49,809 nt of DNA from an uncultured bacterium (GCA_937871845.1 CALMQQ010000180.1:1-49809), one strand, 5' to 3'. Shown: positions 24,318 to 30,662, counted from the first letter of the stretch. Notes: generated by a model from the sequence alone, not told the origin. Numbers and translations are program-made.

Positions 24318-24971
24318 TTGATCTATAAAAAAGATTACTTTGGTTTTGTTTATATTTGGTTTGATCGTAAACATAAAAGATTTTATGTAGGCTCTCATTG
24401 GGGAAGAGTTGATGATGGGTATGTTTGTTCATCGTCATGGATGAAACAAGCTTACAAACACAGACCTAAAGATTTTAGAAGAAAAATTTTATATTATGAA
24501 AAAACTAACGACAGAAAAACCCTATTAGATGAAGAACGACGTTATCTTAGTATGATGAAAGATAACGAACTTTGTAAAAGATATTATAATAGAGCTAGGG
24601 TTTATTGTATGCCAACTTCAAATGATTTGAAAAAGGGATGGAATGAAGAAAGAAAACAAAAATGGAAAATTCAAATGGAAGAGTGGAGAAAAAACGATCC
24701 AAATTGGAAAGATAAAATTTCTGCCCAAAAAGGAAAAAAACTTTCAGAAGATCAAATTAGAAAACTAAAAGAAGCGCGACTTAAAAAAGGTATTTCTAAT
24801 GAAACGAGAAAAATCATGTCAGAAAAGGCGAAAGCAAGAAAACAGGGAGAAATAAACAAAAAACTACATGCAGAAAAAAGAATTGGTATGTATGGCAAAA
24901 AACACTCAGAAGAAACTAAGAAAAAAATATCAGAAGGTCAATTTAGAAAACGATGGCCTAAAAAGAACTGA
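24318..24971 (+). CDS. GIY-YIG homing endonuclease
   Basis: 217 residues. The N-terminal domain has the GIY-YIG layout as FVYIWFDRKHKRFYVGSHWG, with the later YKHRPKDFRRKILYYE and the E of DEERRYLSMM. The C-terminal half is very basic and has NUMOD-type DNA-binding repeats (KLSEDQIRKLKEARLKKGIS; KKHSEETKKKISEGQ). The start is TTG 24318, 9 bases after AGGAG. Base composition is clearly AT-richer than its neighbours, fitting acquisition as a mobile gene. It is freestanding, not in an intron that I can see. Confidence 0.85.
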   Translation: MIYKKDYFGFVYIWFDRKHKRFYVGSHWGRVDDGYVCSSSWMKQAYKHRPKDFRRKILYYEKTNDRKTLLDEERRYLSMMKDNELCKRYYNRARVYCMPTSNDLKKGWNEERKQKWKIQMEEWRKNDPNWKDKISAQKGKKLSEDQIRKLKEARLKKGISNETRKIMSEKAKARKQGEINKKLHAEKRIGMYGKKHSEETKKKISEGQFRKRWPKKN

Positions 24972-24975
24972 TTAT

Positions 24976-25266
24976 TTACTCCCTTGGAATCTGTTTCTTG
25001 TTATTTATGTTTTGTATATCTATGATTACTTTCTCTATAACATAAAAGCCTTTTGCGGGCCTTACTGTATAGAGAACAACTGTTCTGCTTTCACTTTCAC
25101 TAATGATTGCAGAAATATCCTCATCATTGGACAATCGACACATTTCTTGGATTGGCTCATAGAGCGGTTTATCGCCAAAAAATGGAAGTTGTTTGTAATC
25201 GTCCAAGAGGCTCATAGGATATTTATTCGGCTTGACAAGAACCGAATCGGGAAATAAAGTTCCCAT
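24976..25266 (-). CDS. Small protein in late strand, unknown
   Basis: 96 residues: MGTLFPDSVLVKPNKYPMSL then DDYKQLPFFGDKPLYEPIQE, with a beta-rich second half ending NNKKQIPRE. It is the only minus-strand gene between gp13 and the tail-fibre-type gene, so it may be a small head-tail structural protein. No family recognised. Confidence 0.55.
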   Translation of the reverse strand: MGTLFPDSVLVKPNKYPMSLLDDYKQLPFFGDKPLYEPIQEMCRLSNDEDISAIISESESRTVVLYTVRPAKGFYVIEKVIIDIQNINNKKQIPRE

Positions 25267-25310
25267 CGTGCAAATTTAGTTATCAAGTTCATTATTTTGG
25301 GAGAATCACC

Positions 25311-25982
25311 ATGCGCCTTACCAATACAATTCGTGATCGTGTCAGGATGGATTTGTTGATTCGCAAATTCGGTCCGGTAATTATCGAGCTTGATGAAAAG
25401 GCAATTGCTTTTTCAGAAAAGCTTTATAATGAGTTGTATGATTTGCCGACACAGCGAAAGATGAAAAAGTTGCCGAAAGGATGGCTTGCGGAAGCTTCCT
25501 CAATTTCAGTATCGTTAGCGAGCAAATATAGCAATTTCTATTTCGAAAGTTCTGAAAATCTCATTGTTTATAATTTTTGTCGTAGGGGAATTCCATCAAT
25601 TCTCAATGATATCATTCGTAAGGTTTATCAGAATCGAACACAAACAAAGACGAAAAACACCAAGTTATTTTTGGCAAAGGATGTTAATGGAGTAGGGTTG
25701 GTACTGGAAGCTTCGCATCCACTTTCGATTGAATGTGACAAAATTACATTCGCCTTTGAAAAGTTGGCTGAAGATGTCAGGGAAGCAAACAATCAACTCA
25801 TTGCTTCATTGTCCGCAATCACAACAGTAAAATCCTTGATTTCTGCATGGCCTGAAGTCAAGCATTTCGTGCAGAAGCATATTCCGACCAATGATGATCG
25901 GAACCTTCCGGCCTTGCCCATTCGGGAACTAAATGCTATGTTCGATTTGCCGGTTGAGGAAGAGGAAAAGGAAACGGCATAA
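25311..25982 (+). CDS. Nmad5-like putative nucleotide-modification-associated protein
   Basis: 223 residues, beginning MRLTNTIRDRVRMDLLIRKF and containing QRKMKKLPKGWLAEASSISV. The MRLTxxIRD start together with a KLPKGW-type element is how I remember Nmad5 domain proteins of phages, which are associated with DNA base modification genes. The C-terminal part is helical and ends with an acidic tail. A GGGAG ribosome site precedes the ATG. Family assignment is from pattern memory only; an enzymatic role is not shown. Confidence 0.45.
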   Translation: MRLTNTIRDRVRMDLLIRKFGPVIIELDEKAIAFSEKLYNELYDLPTQRKMKKLPKGWLAEASSISVSLASKYSNFYFESSENLIVYNFCRRGIPSILNDIIRKVYQNRTQTKTKNTKLFLAKDVNGVGLVLEASHPLSIECDKITFAFEKLAEDVREANNQLIASLSAITTVKSLISAWPEVKHFVQKHIPTNDDRNLPALPIRELNAMFDLPVEEEEKETA

Positions 25983-25988
25983 AACAAA

Positions 25989-26206
25989 GGGCGCGTAGCT
26001 CAGTTGGTTAGGACTGGTCCCCTAGTTGGTCGAAGGGAACAGACTTTTAATCTGTTGGATTTTTTAATCCCACCGTGGGTTCGAATCCCACCCAGTCCAC
26101 CATTTTTTTAAATCTTTTTCGCCTTTCGTAAACAACTCTATTGAACCTCCTAATAAAGATTTCATTTATTTATTTTAGGAAAGTTCGAACCCCGCCGCGC
26201 CTACCA
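25989..26206 (+). pseudogene. Broken tRNA split by a segment carrying another tRNA
   Basis: The 5-prime part (25989-26011) is GGGCGCG-TA-GCTC-AGTTGGTTAG, a standard tRNA acceptor and D-arm start. The 3-prime part (26183-26206) is GTTCGAACCCCGC-CGCGCCT-ACCA. Its acceptor arm pairs with GGGCGCG over seven positions (six Watson-Crick, one G-U). The 3-prime side of the D-stem, the anticodon arm and the 5-prime side of the T-stem are missing and replaced by 26011-26182, which contains a complete different tRNA. The fragments cannot make a functional tRNA as they stand. Confidence 0.75.
26011..26102 (+). tRNA. tRNA with UUU anticodon and long variable arm
   Basis: Acceptor GGACTGG (26011-26017) pairs perfectly with CCAGTCC (26092-26098); A discriminator and encoded CCA follow. 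D-stem CCCT/AGGG, anticodon stem ACAGA/TCTGT with loop CTTTTAA give anticodon UUU (lysine). The T-arm is GTGGG-TTCGAAT-CCCAC. The variable region is 19 bases and can form GGATT-TTTT-AATCC, a type II feature normally limited to Leu, Ser and Tyr tRNAs in bacteria. The D-arm and anticodon arm (CCC..AGGGAACAGACT) resemble tRNA-Tyr. Charging identity is therefore uncertain. Confidence 0.8.
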
Positions 26207-26221
26207 AAAGGGAAATTCTCT

Positions 26222-26464
26222 GTGACATCAGGTTTTGCGATTCGTAATAATGGTGAAATTTTGGTTCATACCATTTCACCAACAAAAATCGGCGCTATTG
26301 TGAATTGGCTGGTGGTTAATGGAGGCATCGCTATTCCTAATGATTGTTCTGATGGAATAATCAACCAACTCTTCCTTATGGAAACAGATTCGATCAAGAA
26401 AAACTTCGATGAAAATGTCGATTGTGTCGTGGTCGATATTGTCTCCAAGGAAATTGCCACTTGA
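26222..26464 (+). CDS. Small uncharacterised protein with GTG start
   Basis: 80 residues from GTG 26222 (VTSGFAIRNNGEILVHTISP). An in-frame ATG at 26141 would read through the tRNA remnant and was rejected; AAGGGAAA lies about 8 bases before the GTG. The sequence has a beta start and a helical NEDCSDGIINQLF-type middle. Its TGA stop is embedded in the TTGACA of the next promoter. No family recognised. Confidence 0.6.
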   Translation: MTSGFAIRNNGEILVHTISPTKIGAIVNWLVVNGGIAIPNDCSDGIINQLFLMETDSIKKNFDENVDCVVVDIVSKEIAT

Positions 26465-26489
26465 CATGGGAAAATCATTGAGTTAAACT
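26461..26489 (+). promoter_or_regulatory. Sigma70-type promoter of candidate small RNA
   Basis: TTGACA (26461-26466), 17-base spacer, TAAACT (26484-26489). Transcription is expected near 26496. Confidence 0.75.
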
Positions 26490-26495
26490 GTCAGG

Positions 26496-26622
26496 ATCGG
26501 GTAGATTTCTTCCGTCTGGACCGGCTGAAATCGAGCAACCCTACCAGAAGGGTGTGGTCTGGATATCCACCAGAACCGATACCACGGAGGCCCGGTTGTA
26601 TTTCCTGCAACCGGGCCTTTTT
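26496..26622 (+). ncRNA. Candidate structured small RNA
   Basis: About 127 bases between a good promoter and a strong terminator, with no start codon and ribosome site. Visible helices: GGTAG (26500-26504) with CTACC (26541-26545), ATTTC (26505-26509) with GAAAT (26527-26531), TCTGG (26558-26562) with CCAGA (26570-26574), and GTGG (26554-26557) with CCAC (26582-26585). ACCCT (26538-26542) can also pair with AGGGT (26549-26553), competing with the first helix. It could be a trans-acting RNA or an attenuated leader for the gene at 26639. I do not recognise the family. Confidence 0.55.
26589..26622 (+). terminator. Terminator of candidate small RNA
   Basis: GGCCCGGTTG-TATTTCCTG-CAACCGGGCC followed by TTTTT: a 10-bp stem and U-tract. 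Confidence 0.9.
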
Positions 26623-26638
26623 GTGAAAGGGGATTATA

Positions 26639-26821
26639 ATGAAATATATCGTCTATGTCGGCAACAATGAAGCTATCATCACCACGAAAAAGAAAGAAGC
26701 CGAAACGATCCAAACTTTTTTTGGCTCTGATGAGGATGTGATTCGCGACATCAACGAATATGATCGTGATGAGGTTGAGGACTGTGCGGTTATGTTCTCG
26801 TCTTTGATTCGCAGAGATTGA
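26639..26821 (+). CDS. Small acidic protein
   Basis: 60 residues, MKYIVYVGNNEAIITTKKKE onward, ending CAVMFSSLIRRD. GGGGAT precedes the ATG. It is bracketed by terminators on both sides, so it is its own unit or depends on readthrough of the small-RNA terminator. Family not recognised. Confidence 0.6.
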   Translation: MKYIVYVGNNEAIITTKKKEAETIQTFFGSDEDVIRDINEYDRDEVEDCAVMFSSLIRRD

Positions 26822-26827
26822 TTAATT

Positions 26828-26860
26828 AGCTCCCGATGTAAAAAACGGGAGCTTTCTTTT
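26828..26860 (+). terminator. Intrinsic terminator
   Basis: AGCTCCCG and CGGGAGCT form an 8-bp stem around ATGTAAAAAA, followed by TTCTTTT. Confidence 0.85.
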
Positions 26861-26877
26861 AGGGAAGGTTTTTTGTT

Positions 26878-27342
26878 ATGGATGATTGTCCTTTTCTCTC
26901 CGCTGATGAATTGCGTATTTCCCAAGAGAAATGGGAGGGTCTGGTCAAGACTCTCTATCTATTCGAGAACAACAAAATTGAGTATTTTGTTCCGTCGCCA
27001 AAATGGGTAGAAAATTTTCAAGAGGATGGTTGGCGAGACACTTATGGCAATTGGCAACATATCGACAATCCAAACGTTAAATTCAATTTGCGATTTTTTT
27101 CGGTTGATCATGAATCATGCGGAACGGTATGTTGTATTGCCGGAACAGCGGCTCATATCATGGGCAACCAGTCTTTGTTTGATGATTGTAGTTATGGTTT
27201 GCATGATTTGTTCATGCCTCATATGATTCCAATCCCCAAATGGGAAGATATCACAGTGGAACAAGCCGGTGCTGCAATCAGGAACTATCTCACGAAAGGT
27301 ACGCCAAGATGGCATGAGGTTGCCGAAAATTTGATCTCTTGA
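26878..27342 (+). CDS. Cysteine-motif family protein (CGTVCCIAGTA, member 2)
   Basis: 154 residues. MDDCPFLSADELRISQEKWE then GLVKTLYLFENN matches the N-termini of the members at 42242 and 42702. The signature is SCGTVCCIAGTAAHIMG near residue 80, followed by HDLFMPHMIPIPKWEDITVE and QAGAAIRNYLTKG. The gene has an AGGGAAGG ribosome site and follows a terminator. As for its paralogues no function is known; the conserved C-terminal helix (xAxxAIRNYLTxG) suggests a structural rather than incidental similarity. Confidence 0.75.
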   Translation: MDDCPFLSADELRISQEKWEGLVKTLYLFENNKIEYFVPSPKWVENFQEDGWRDTYGNWQHIDNPNVKFNLRFFSVDHESCGTVCCIAGTAAHIMGNQSLFDDCSYGLHDLFMPHMIPIPKWEDITVEQAGAAIRNYLTKGTPRWHEVAENLIS

Positions 27343-27367
27343 CATAGGTTCCCTGATTTGGTATAAG
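27339..27367 (+). promoter_or_regulatory. Sigma70-type promoter
   Basis: TTGACA (27339-27344), 17-base spacer, TATAAG (27362-27367). It overlaps the stop of the preceding gene and drives the 220-base leader and the gene at 27598. Confidence 0.8.
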
Positions 27368-27373
27368 AACAAT

Positions 27374-27597
27374 ATACGTTCTTCCAATGATGGTGACTAT
27401 GGAGGGTAAAATGTAGAAGTAGGGCGTTTTAGTCATGATCGGCATATAGAAAAAACGAAACCCTAGACTCTAACAGGCATAATGGAGAGTAAAATGTAGA
27501 TATATCATCAAACATATATCTGTATATATAATGCCATTGATTTTGTCTGTAGCACTTGCTACAAGAAACCCCTCTACCAAAGTGGAGGGGTTTTTTC
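27374..27597 (+). promoter_or_regulatory. Long leader with direct repeats and a ribosome-site-sequestering terminator
   Basis: About 220 untranslated bases. A 19-base element, ATGGAGgGTAAAATGTAGA, occurs at 27399-27417 and 27482-27500 with one mismatch. Near the end are hairpins TGTAGC-ACTT-GCTACA (27548-27563) and the terminator ACCCCTC..GAGGGGT. The GGAGGGG in the terminator's 3-prime arm is also the only ribosome site for the ATG at 27598. Confidence 0.55.
27568..27596 (+). terminator. Terminator hairpin containing the downstream ribosome site
   Basis: AACCCCTC-TACCAAAGTG-GAGGGGTT followed by TTTT, placed 1 base before the next ATG. Its closing arm holds GGAGGGG, 7 bases from the start codon, so folding would block both elongation and initiation. 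Confidence 0.75.
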
Positions 27598-27810
27598 ATG
27601 GACAAATTACTGAGACGATATAAAATCAACCGCAGGCTCCCGCCTCTACCTGATCCGCCGACCGGATGGATGTTCAATCCATTCGATAGCCGCAGCAACG
27701 ACGAAGAATTCATTTCTATAGCCGAATTTGAAAAAGGATGTAAATCGGATATGGATGTATATGATGGTCTAACCAAGGAACAACGCGATGTCCGCAAAAA
27801 GTACGGATAG
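27598..27810 (+). CDS. Small uncharacterised protein
   Basis: 70 residues from ATG 27598 (MDKLLRRYKINRRLPPLPDP). A frame extending upstream to 27556 would run through the terminator and is unlikely. It is basic and proline-rich at the N-terminus and acidic after residue 35. It overlaps the HAD phosphatase gene by 23 bases. No family recognised. Confidence 0.55.
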   Translation: MDKLLRRYKINRRLPPLPDPPTGWMFNPFDSRSNDEEFISIAEFEKGCKSDMDVYDGLTKEQRDVRKKYG

Positions 27811-28270
27811 AATCATTTTTCTTGATGTTGATGGGCCGTTGATTCCAAATTCGATGTTCTTGGTTGATCCACTCGCTTCAATCAAAAGATTGTTTCCTGT
27901 TACAACAATTGCTGTTCTCAATAAAATCATCAAAACAACCAATGCAAAAATTGTGATGAACACTACCCACAACAAGCCCTATGATAATCAAACAGAAGAT
28001 ATCGTGGATGCATTGATTCGGAATGGTGTTCCTCATGAGTCCTTTCATGCCGTTCCCAAAACACAATTTCCGGCCTATGATAGGCTGGCCAGCATCAGGC
28101 TATGGTTGGCCGATCACGGATCGATAAATGATGAAGAATGGATTGTTCTTGATGATGTGACATTTCATCATCGTGTGATCTATATTGATCCCGATACGGG
28201 CCTGACTCTGAAACATCTTGATTTGGTTTGTCATAAATTCCACATCGATCCTCCGGTTATTCTGATATGA
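27788..28270 (+). CDS. HAD-superfamily phosphatase (HAD_SAK-like)
   Basis: 160 residues. Motif I is IIFLDVDGPLI near residue 10, with the nucleophile Asp and the acid/base Asp two residues later. Motif II is IVMNTTH near 55 and the late acidic pair is WIVLDD near 118. The small size and FLDVDGPL style resemble the HAD domains of RNA-repair proteins (the Swiss-Army-Knife group). It could remove 3-prime or 5-prime phosphates from nucleic acid ends, but the substrate is not visible. It overlaps the next gene by 4 bases. Confidence 0.75.
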   Translation: MSAKSTDRIIFLDVDGPLIPNSMFLVDPLASIKRLFPVTTIAVLNKIIKTTNAKIVMNTTHNKPYDNQTEDIVDALIRNGVPHESFHAVPKTQFPAYDRLASIRLWLADHGSINDEEWIVLDDVTFHHRVIYIDPDTGLTLKHLDLVCHKFHIDPPVILI

Positions 28271-28560
28271 CACATGCAGAATTTTTGATGTTCCTCAAGA
28301 AACAAGGTTATACCGAAATTCGCCTATTTGATCTTGAGCGATATGCAGCGGTTTTGGATTTGATGTTCACTGCCGCTATTATTGTCGGTCGGGTAGGCGA
28401 TATGACGGGCTATGACAATCGTTGGTGCTATCATTCTCATGAGGATGCCAAGAAAGCCTTGGAAGAATGGAATGGAATTGATGAACCAAAGGGATGGCAT
28501 CGACATCCGGCAACAGGCCGTCGCCGCAATGAAAATGGTCATGAATACATTATGAGGTAA
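28267..28560 (+). CDS. Uncharacterised protein with GWHRHPATGRRR motif
   Basis: 97 residues. It ends DEPKGWHRHPATGRRRNENG then HEYIMR, a basic motif I have seen in small phage and bacterial proteins without known function. The first half is hydrophobic and helical. It is coupled to the HAD gene (ATGA overlap) and 4 bases from the next gene. Confidence 0.6.
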   Translation: MTHAEFLMFLKKQGYTEIRLFDLERYAAVLDLMFTAAIIVGRVGDMTGYDNRWCYHSHEDAKKALEEWNGIDEPKGWHRHPATGRRRNENGHEYIMR

Positions 28561-28564
28561 GACA

Positions 28565-29035
28565 ATGATTGAATTCGATCCACCGCTTGGTGAACTTGTT
28601 GCTCCGAACATTTCTGACACGATGAGTATTGCTATTCGGCAGGCTTTGGATGATCTGGAAAAAGCCGAGGCATGTGATAATCTTCGTGTTAATATGGAAT
28701 ACTGGCATTCGATGAGGATGGAAAATGGTCCATGTTATGTGTGTCTGGCTGGATCAGTGATATCCGCAGCGGGCAATGATGCCCGAAGAATTATTAATCC
28801 ATATGATTTTTTTGAGGATGATAATGAAATAACCTTCCGTAAATTGCTTGCCTTTGATTTTTTGCGTAAAGGCGATTACGAAAAAGCAATGTTTTCTTTT
28901 GGAATCCCAACTCCTAAGATTAATGAAGTATTGGAAGGTTTCCCATTAGAACTATCGTCATATCATATTAATCCGGTACAATTCAAAAACGATCTTAGAA
29001 CCTTTGCCGATCATCTGGAAAGACATGGTCTCTAA
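28565..29035 (+). CDS. Cysteine-motif family protein (CYVCLAGSVIS subgroup)
   Basis: 156 residues. The signature GPCYVCLAGSVISAAGND near residue 57 is shared with the protein encoded at 41748 (CAVCMAGSVISAAGNF). Both also have MSIAIRQALDDLEKAEACDN-type N-termini and YHINPVQFKNDLRTFADHLE-type C-termini. The pattern C-x-V-C-x-A-G parallels C-C-I-G-G in the other four proteins, so these are probably two branches of one fold. The gene lies directly before tRNA-Ser. Function unknown. Confidence 0.7.
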   Translation: MIEFDPPLGELVAPNISDTMSIAIRQALDDLEKAEACDNLRVNMEYWHSMRMENGPCYVCLAGSVISAAGNDARRIINPYDFFEDDNEITFRKLLAFDFLRKGDYEKAMFSFGIPTPKINEVLEGFPLELSSYHINPVQFKNDLRTFADHLERHGL

Positions 29036-29044
29036 ATAAAAACT

Positions 29045-29134
29045 GGAAGAGTGGCCGAGTGGTTTAAGGCAGCGGTCTTGAAAACCGTCGTAGGCGAGAG
29101 TCTACCGTGAGTTCGAATCTCACCTCTTCCGCCA
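29045..29134 (+). tRNA. tRNA-Ser (UGA)
   Basis: Acceptor GGAAGAG pairs with CTCTTCC; discriminator G and encoded CCA end the gene. The D-arm is GCC..GGC, the anticodon loop CTTGAAA gives UGA, the long variable arm GTAG..CTAC is proper for serine, and the T-arm is GTGAG-TTCGAAT-CTCAC. It is complete and should be functional. Confidence 0.93.
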
Positions 29135-29149
29135 CCTCCGAGGATCGAA

Positions 29150-29341
29150 ATGACGAAACTATTCTGCGACCTCAAAACTGACGAGGAAAAGAGCGCCTTT
29201 TTCTTATCAGGGCGTGGCTATGAAACCGGCGTTATTGCAGCGTCAATACAGAACGACGTTGCGATGGCCTACCACCGTTGTGCTGAATATCAGAAAGAGA
29301 TTTCTGATCTGCGCCGCCGCATTAAGGAACAACAACAATGA
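29150..29341 (+). CDS. Small coiled-coil protein
   Basis: 63 residues, MTKLFCDLKTDEEKSAFFLS onward. The C-terminal half (MAYHRCAEYQKEISDLRRRI then KEQQQ) is a likely coiled coil. It follows tRNA-Ser closely and shares ATGA with the next tiny gene. Family not recognised. Confidence 0.55.
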   Translation: MTKLFCDLKTDEEKSAFFLSGRGYETGVIAASIQNDVAMAYHRCAEYQKEISDLRRRIKEQQQ

Positions 29342-29433
29342 ACAAACCAGAAATCAAACTGCCGCCGCTGCCTGACAATCCAAAACAAAACAAGCTTAAG
29401 TATAAAAAATACAAAAACAAGAATGTCAGTTGA
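29338..29433 (+). CDS. Very small basic protein
   Basis: 31 residues, MNKPEIKLPPLPDNPKQNKL followed by a lysine-rich tail. It begins inside the previous stop (ATGA), the usual coupling in this genome. Its proline-rich LPPLPDNP resembles LPPLPDPP in the protein at 27598. Existence is supported by coupling and composition only. Confidence 0.4.
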   Translation: MNKPEIKLPPLPDNPKQNKLKYKKYKNKNVS

Positions 29434-29500
29434 TCTTGAATTTCCGAGAAAAGTGGAGTTCTAATTCCCATCCTTGACCGGGACATTCTCTAGGCATAAA

Positions 29501-29535
29501 AAATAACTCCGTAACTGATTGCTACGGAGTTATTT
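29501..29535. terminator. Bidirectional terminator between tRNA cassette and gp13
   Basis: AAATAACTCCGTA and TACGGAGTTATTT form a 13-bp stem around ACTGATTGC. The minus-strand side continues as TTATTTTTTATG, so it mainly ends the gp13 transcript; it also closes the plus cassette. Confidence 0.8.
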
Positions 29536-29554
29536 AGTGTAAAAGTATACCCCT

Positions 29555-30295
29555 TCAGCCTATCATATCCATAATTGGGATGCTATAGGAATTGATTAAA
29601 GTCTTGTCCAATTCATCTATTTCCTCTACCGCCTCATCATAGATTTGTTGGCCGCTGAGAGTAACCCCGCCCACCAGTGGAGTTCCGGGATATTTCTTGA
29701 GATTGTTGCCCCATTGTCGTTTGACCAAGGCCGTGGCATATTTGATTAGCCATTGATCTGTCCAAATGCGTGGATTCGATTCAGGATTGATGATCTTGTA
29801 ATATCGAATCATTAGATAATTTCCTGGCACTACTCGACTCCAGTCCATATCGACATAGAGTTTATTTTCATAGCGGTTGTGTCTGATTGGTTGTTTGCCG
29901 ACAAGAATGTATTGAATGTTCTGCAAATGCATCATGGTCATCCAATAATCGGCAAGCCCGAGACTTGACCAATTTGGCACATTAGACAGCACCCATTGAT
30001 ATTGTGCGTTCCAGATGCCACTACCCATCAATGTTGAAGACAAATCAAAAATATCCACCGCTCCCAAAGTATCCGCTGGCATTTCAACATAACCATTCTG
30101 GATATCTTGCGCAGTAATTTCATATTTGTAATACATCTCTTGCGAACCATCGAAGTGATAATCTTGAAATTTGGCAAGAGCAAAATCAATTTGATTTTCG
30201 ACTTGTTGATCGGATACCTCAATACGAATGACACCTTTACCAAGATTCTGGAGAATGAATTCTTTGAATTTTGCACGAGAGGTAGGCAGCGCCAT
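29555..30295 (-). CDS. 13: Neck protein, T4 gp13 family
   Basis: 246 residues (T4 gp13 is 309). gp13 binds the portal vertex after packaging and with gp14 completes the neck. The N-terminus (RAKFKEFILQNLGKGVIRIE then VSDQQVENQIDFALAKFQDY) and the middle LYVDMDWSRVVPGNYLMIRY with NPRIWTDQWLIKYATALVKR are the expected family segments. A terminator hairpin with an embedded late box precedes the start. It opens the T4-ordered late gene series in this window. Confidence 0.88.
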   Translation of the reverse strand: MALPTSRAKFKEFILQNLGKGVIRIEVSDQQVENQIDFALAKFQDYHFDGSQEMYYKYEITAQDIQNGYVEMPADTLGAVDIFDLSSTLMGSGIWNAQYQWVLSNVPNWSSLGLADYWMTMMHLQNIQYILVGKQPIRHNRYENKLYVDMDWSRVVPGNYLMIRYYKIINPESNPRIWTDQWLIKYATALVKRQWGNNLKKYPGTPLVGGVTLSGQQIYDEAVEEIDELDKTLINSYSIPIMDMIG

Positions 30296-30314
30296 TGTGT
30301 TTCTCCAAAAAAAG

Positions 30315-30342
30315 GGGCCTTCGATTTATTTATCGAAGGCCC
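30315..30342 (-). terminator. Terminator upstream of gp13 with late box in its loop
   Basis: GGGCCTTCGAT and ATCGAAGGCCC pair over 11 bp; the minus strand continues CCTTTTTTTGG. It ends transcription from the lysis genes. The apex of the hairpin contains GATAAATA on the minus strand. Confidence 0.8.
30327..30334 (-). promoter_or_regulatory. Late-type promoter box for gp13
   Basis: GATAAATA, one base from the T4 octamer, about 32 bases upstream of the gp13 ATG and inside the terminator hairpin. Confidence 0.5.
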
Positions 30343-30450
30343 AAGTTACACCGAAGGGATATCTTTCTTTTTTTCTATTTAGTTTATCGCCTCCGGCGAG
30401 ATAATGGATCACCGCCTTTCGATAAGAGTGAGACGATTGCTCAAACTAAA

Positions 30451-30552
30451 TTAGCCTCCGAATGTCAGATCGTTATCATTCTTTTTAGTATAATGACGAT
30501 AAACCAAGTAGACTACTGCCGCGACAAGAACGGCACCAAAAACCCACTCCAT
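30451..30552 (-). CDS. 33-residue membrane protein next to holin
   Basis: Reads MEWVFGAVLVAAVVYLVYRH then YTKKNDNDLTFGG. Residues 3-19 form one transmembrane helix with a basic, cytoplasm-type tail. A strong AGGAGG ribosome site lies 8 bases upstream, and an exact TATAAATA late box 44 bases upstream. Those two signals make this tiny frame convincing. Being next to the holin, it may tune lysis timing or act as a spanin/antiholin-like partner; that is inference. Confidence 0.65.
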   Translation of the reverse strand: MEWVFGAVLVAAVVYLVYRHYTKKNDNDLTFGG

Positions 30553-30595
30553 TGGATGATCCTCCTATTAGAAGAGAGAAACCTTTCCTCTCTGA

Positions 30596-30603
30596 TTATT
30601 TAT
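30596..30603 (-). promoter_or_regulatory. T4-type late promoter for 33-residue membrane protein
   Basis: Exact TATAAATA on the minus strand, 44 bases before the ATG at 30552. Confidence 0.7.
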
Positions 30604-30662
30604 ATGAACAGATGCGATAATAAAAAACACATAGGCAGTATAGGAGAACATCGGTAGGTCCA

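Noticed and set aside
26010-26182. Group I intron or other self-splicing element inside a tRNA
   Set aside because: The outer tRNA lacks its anticodon arm altogether, so removal of the insert would not restore it; no intron core elements are seen.
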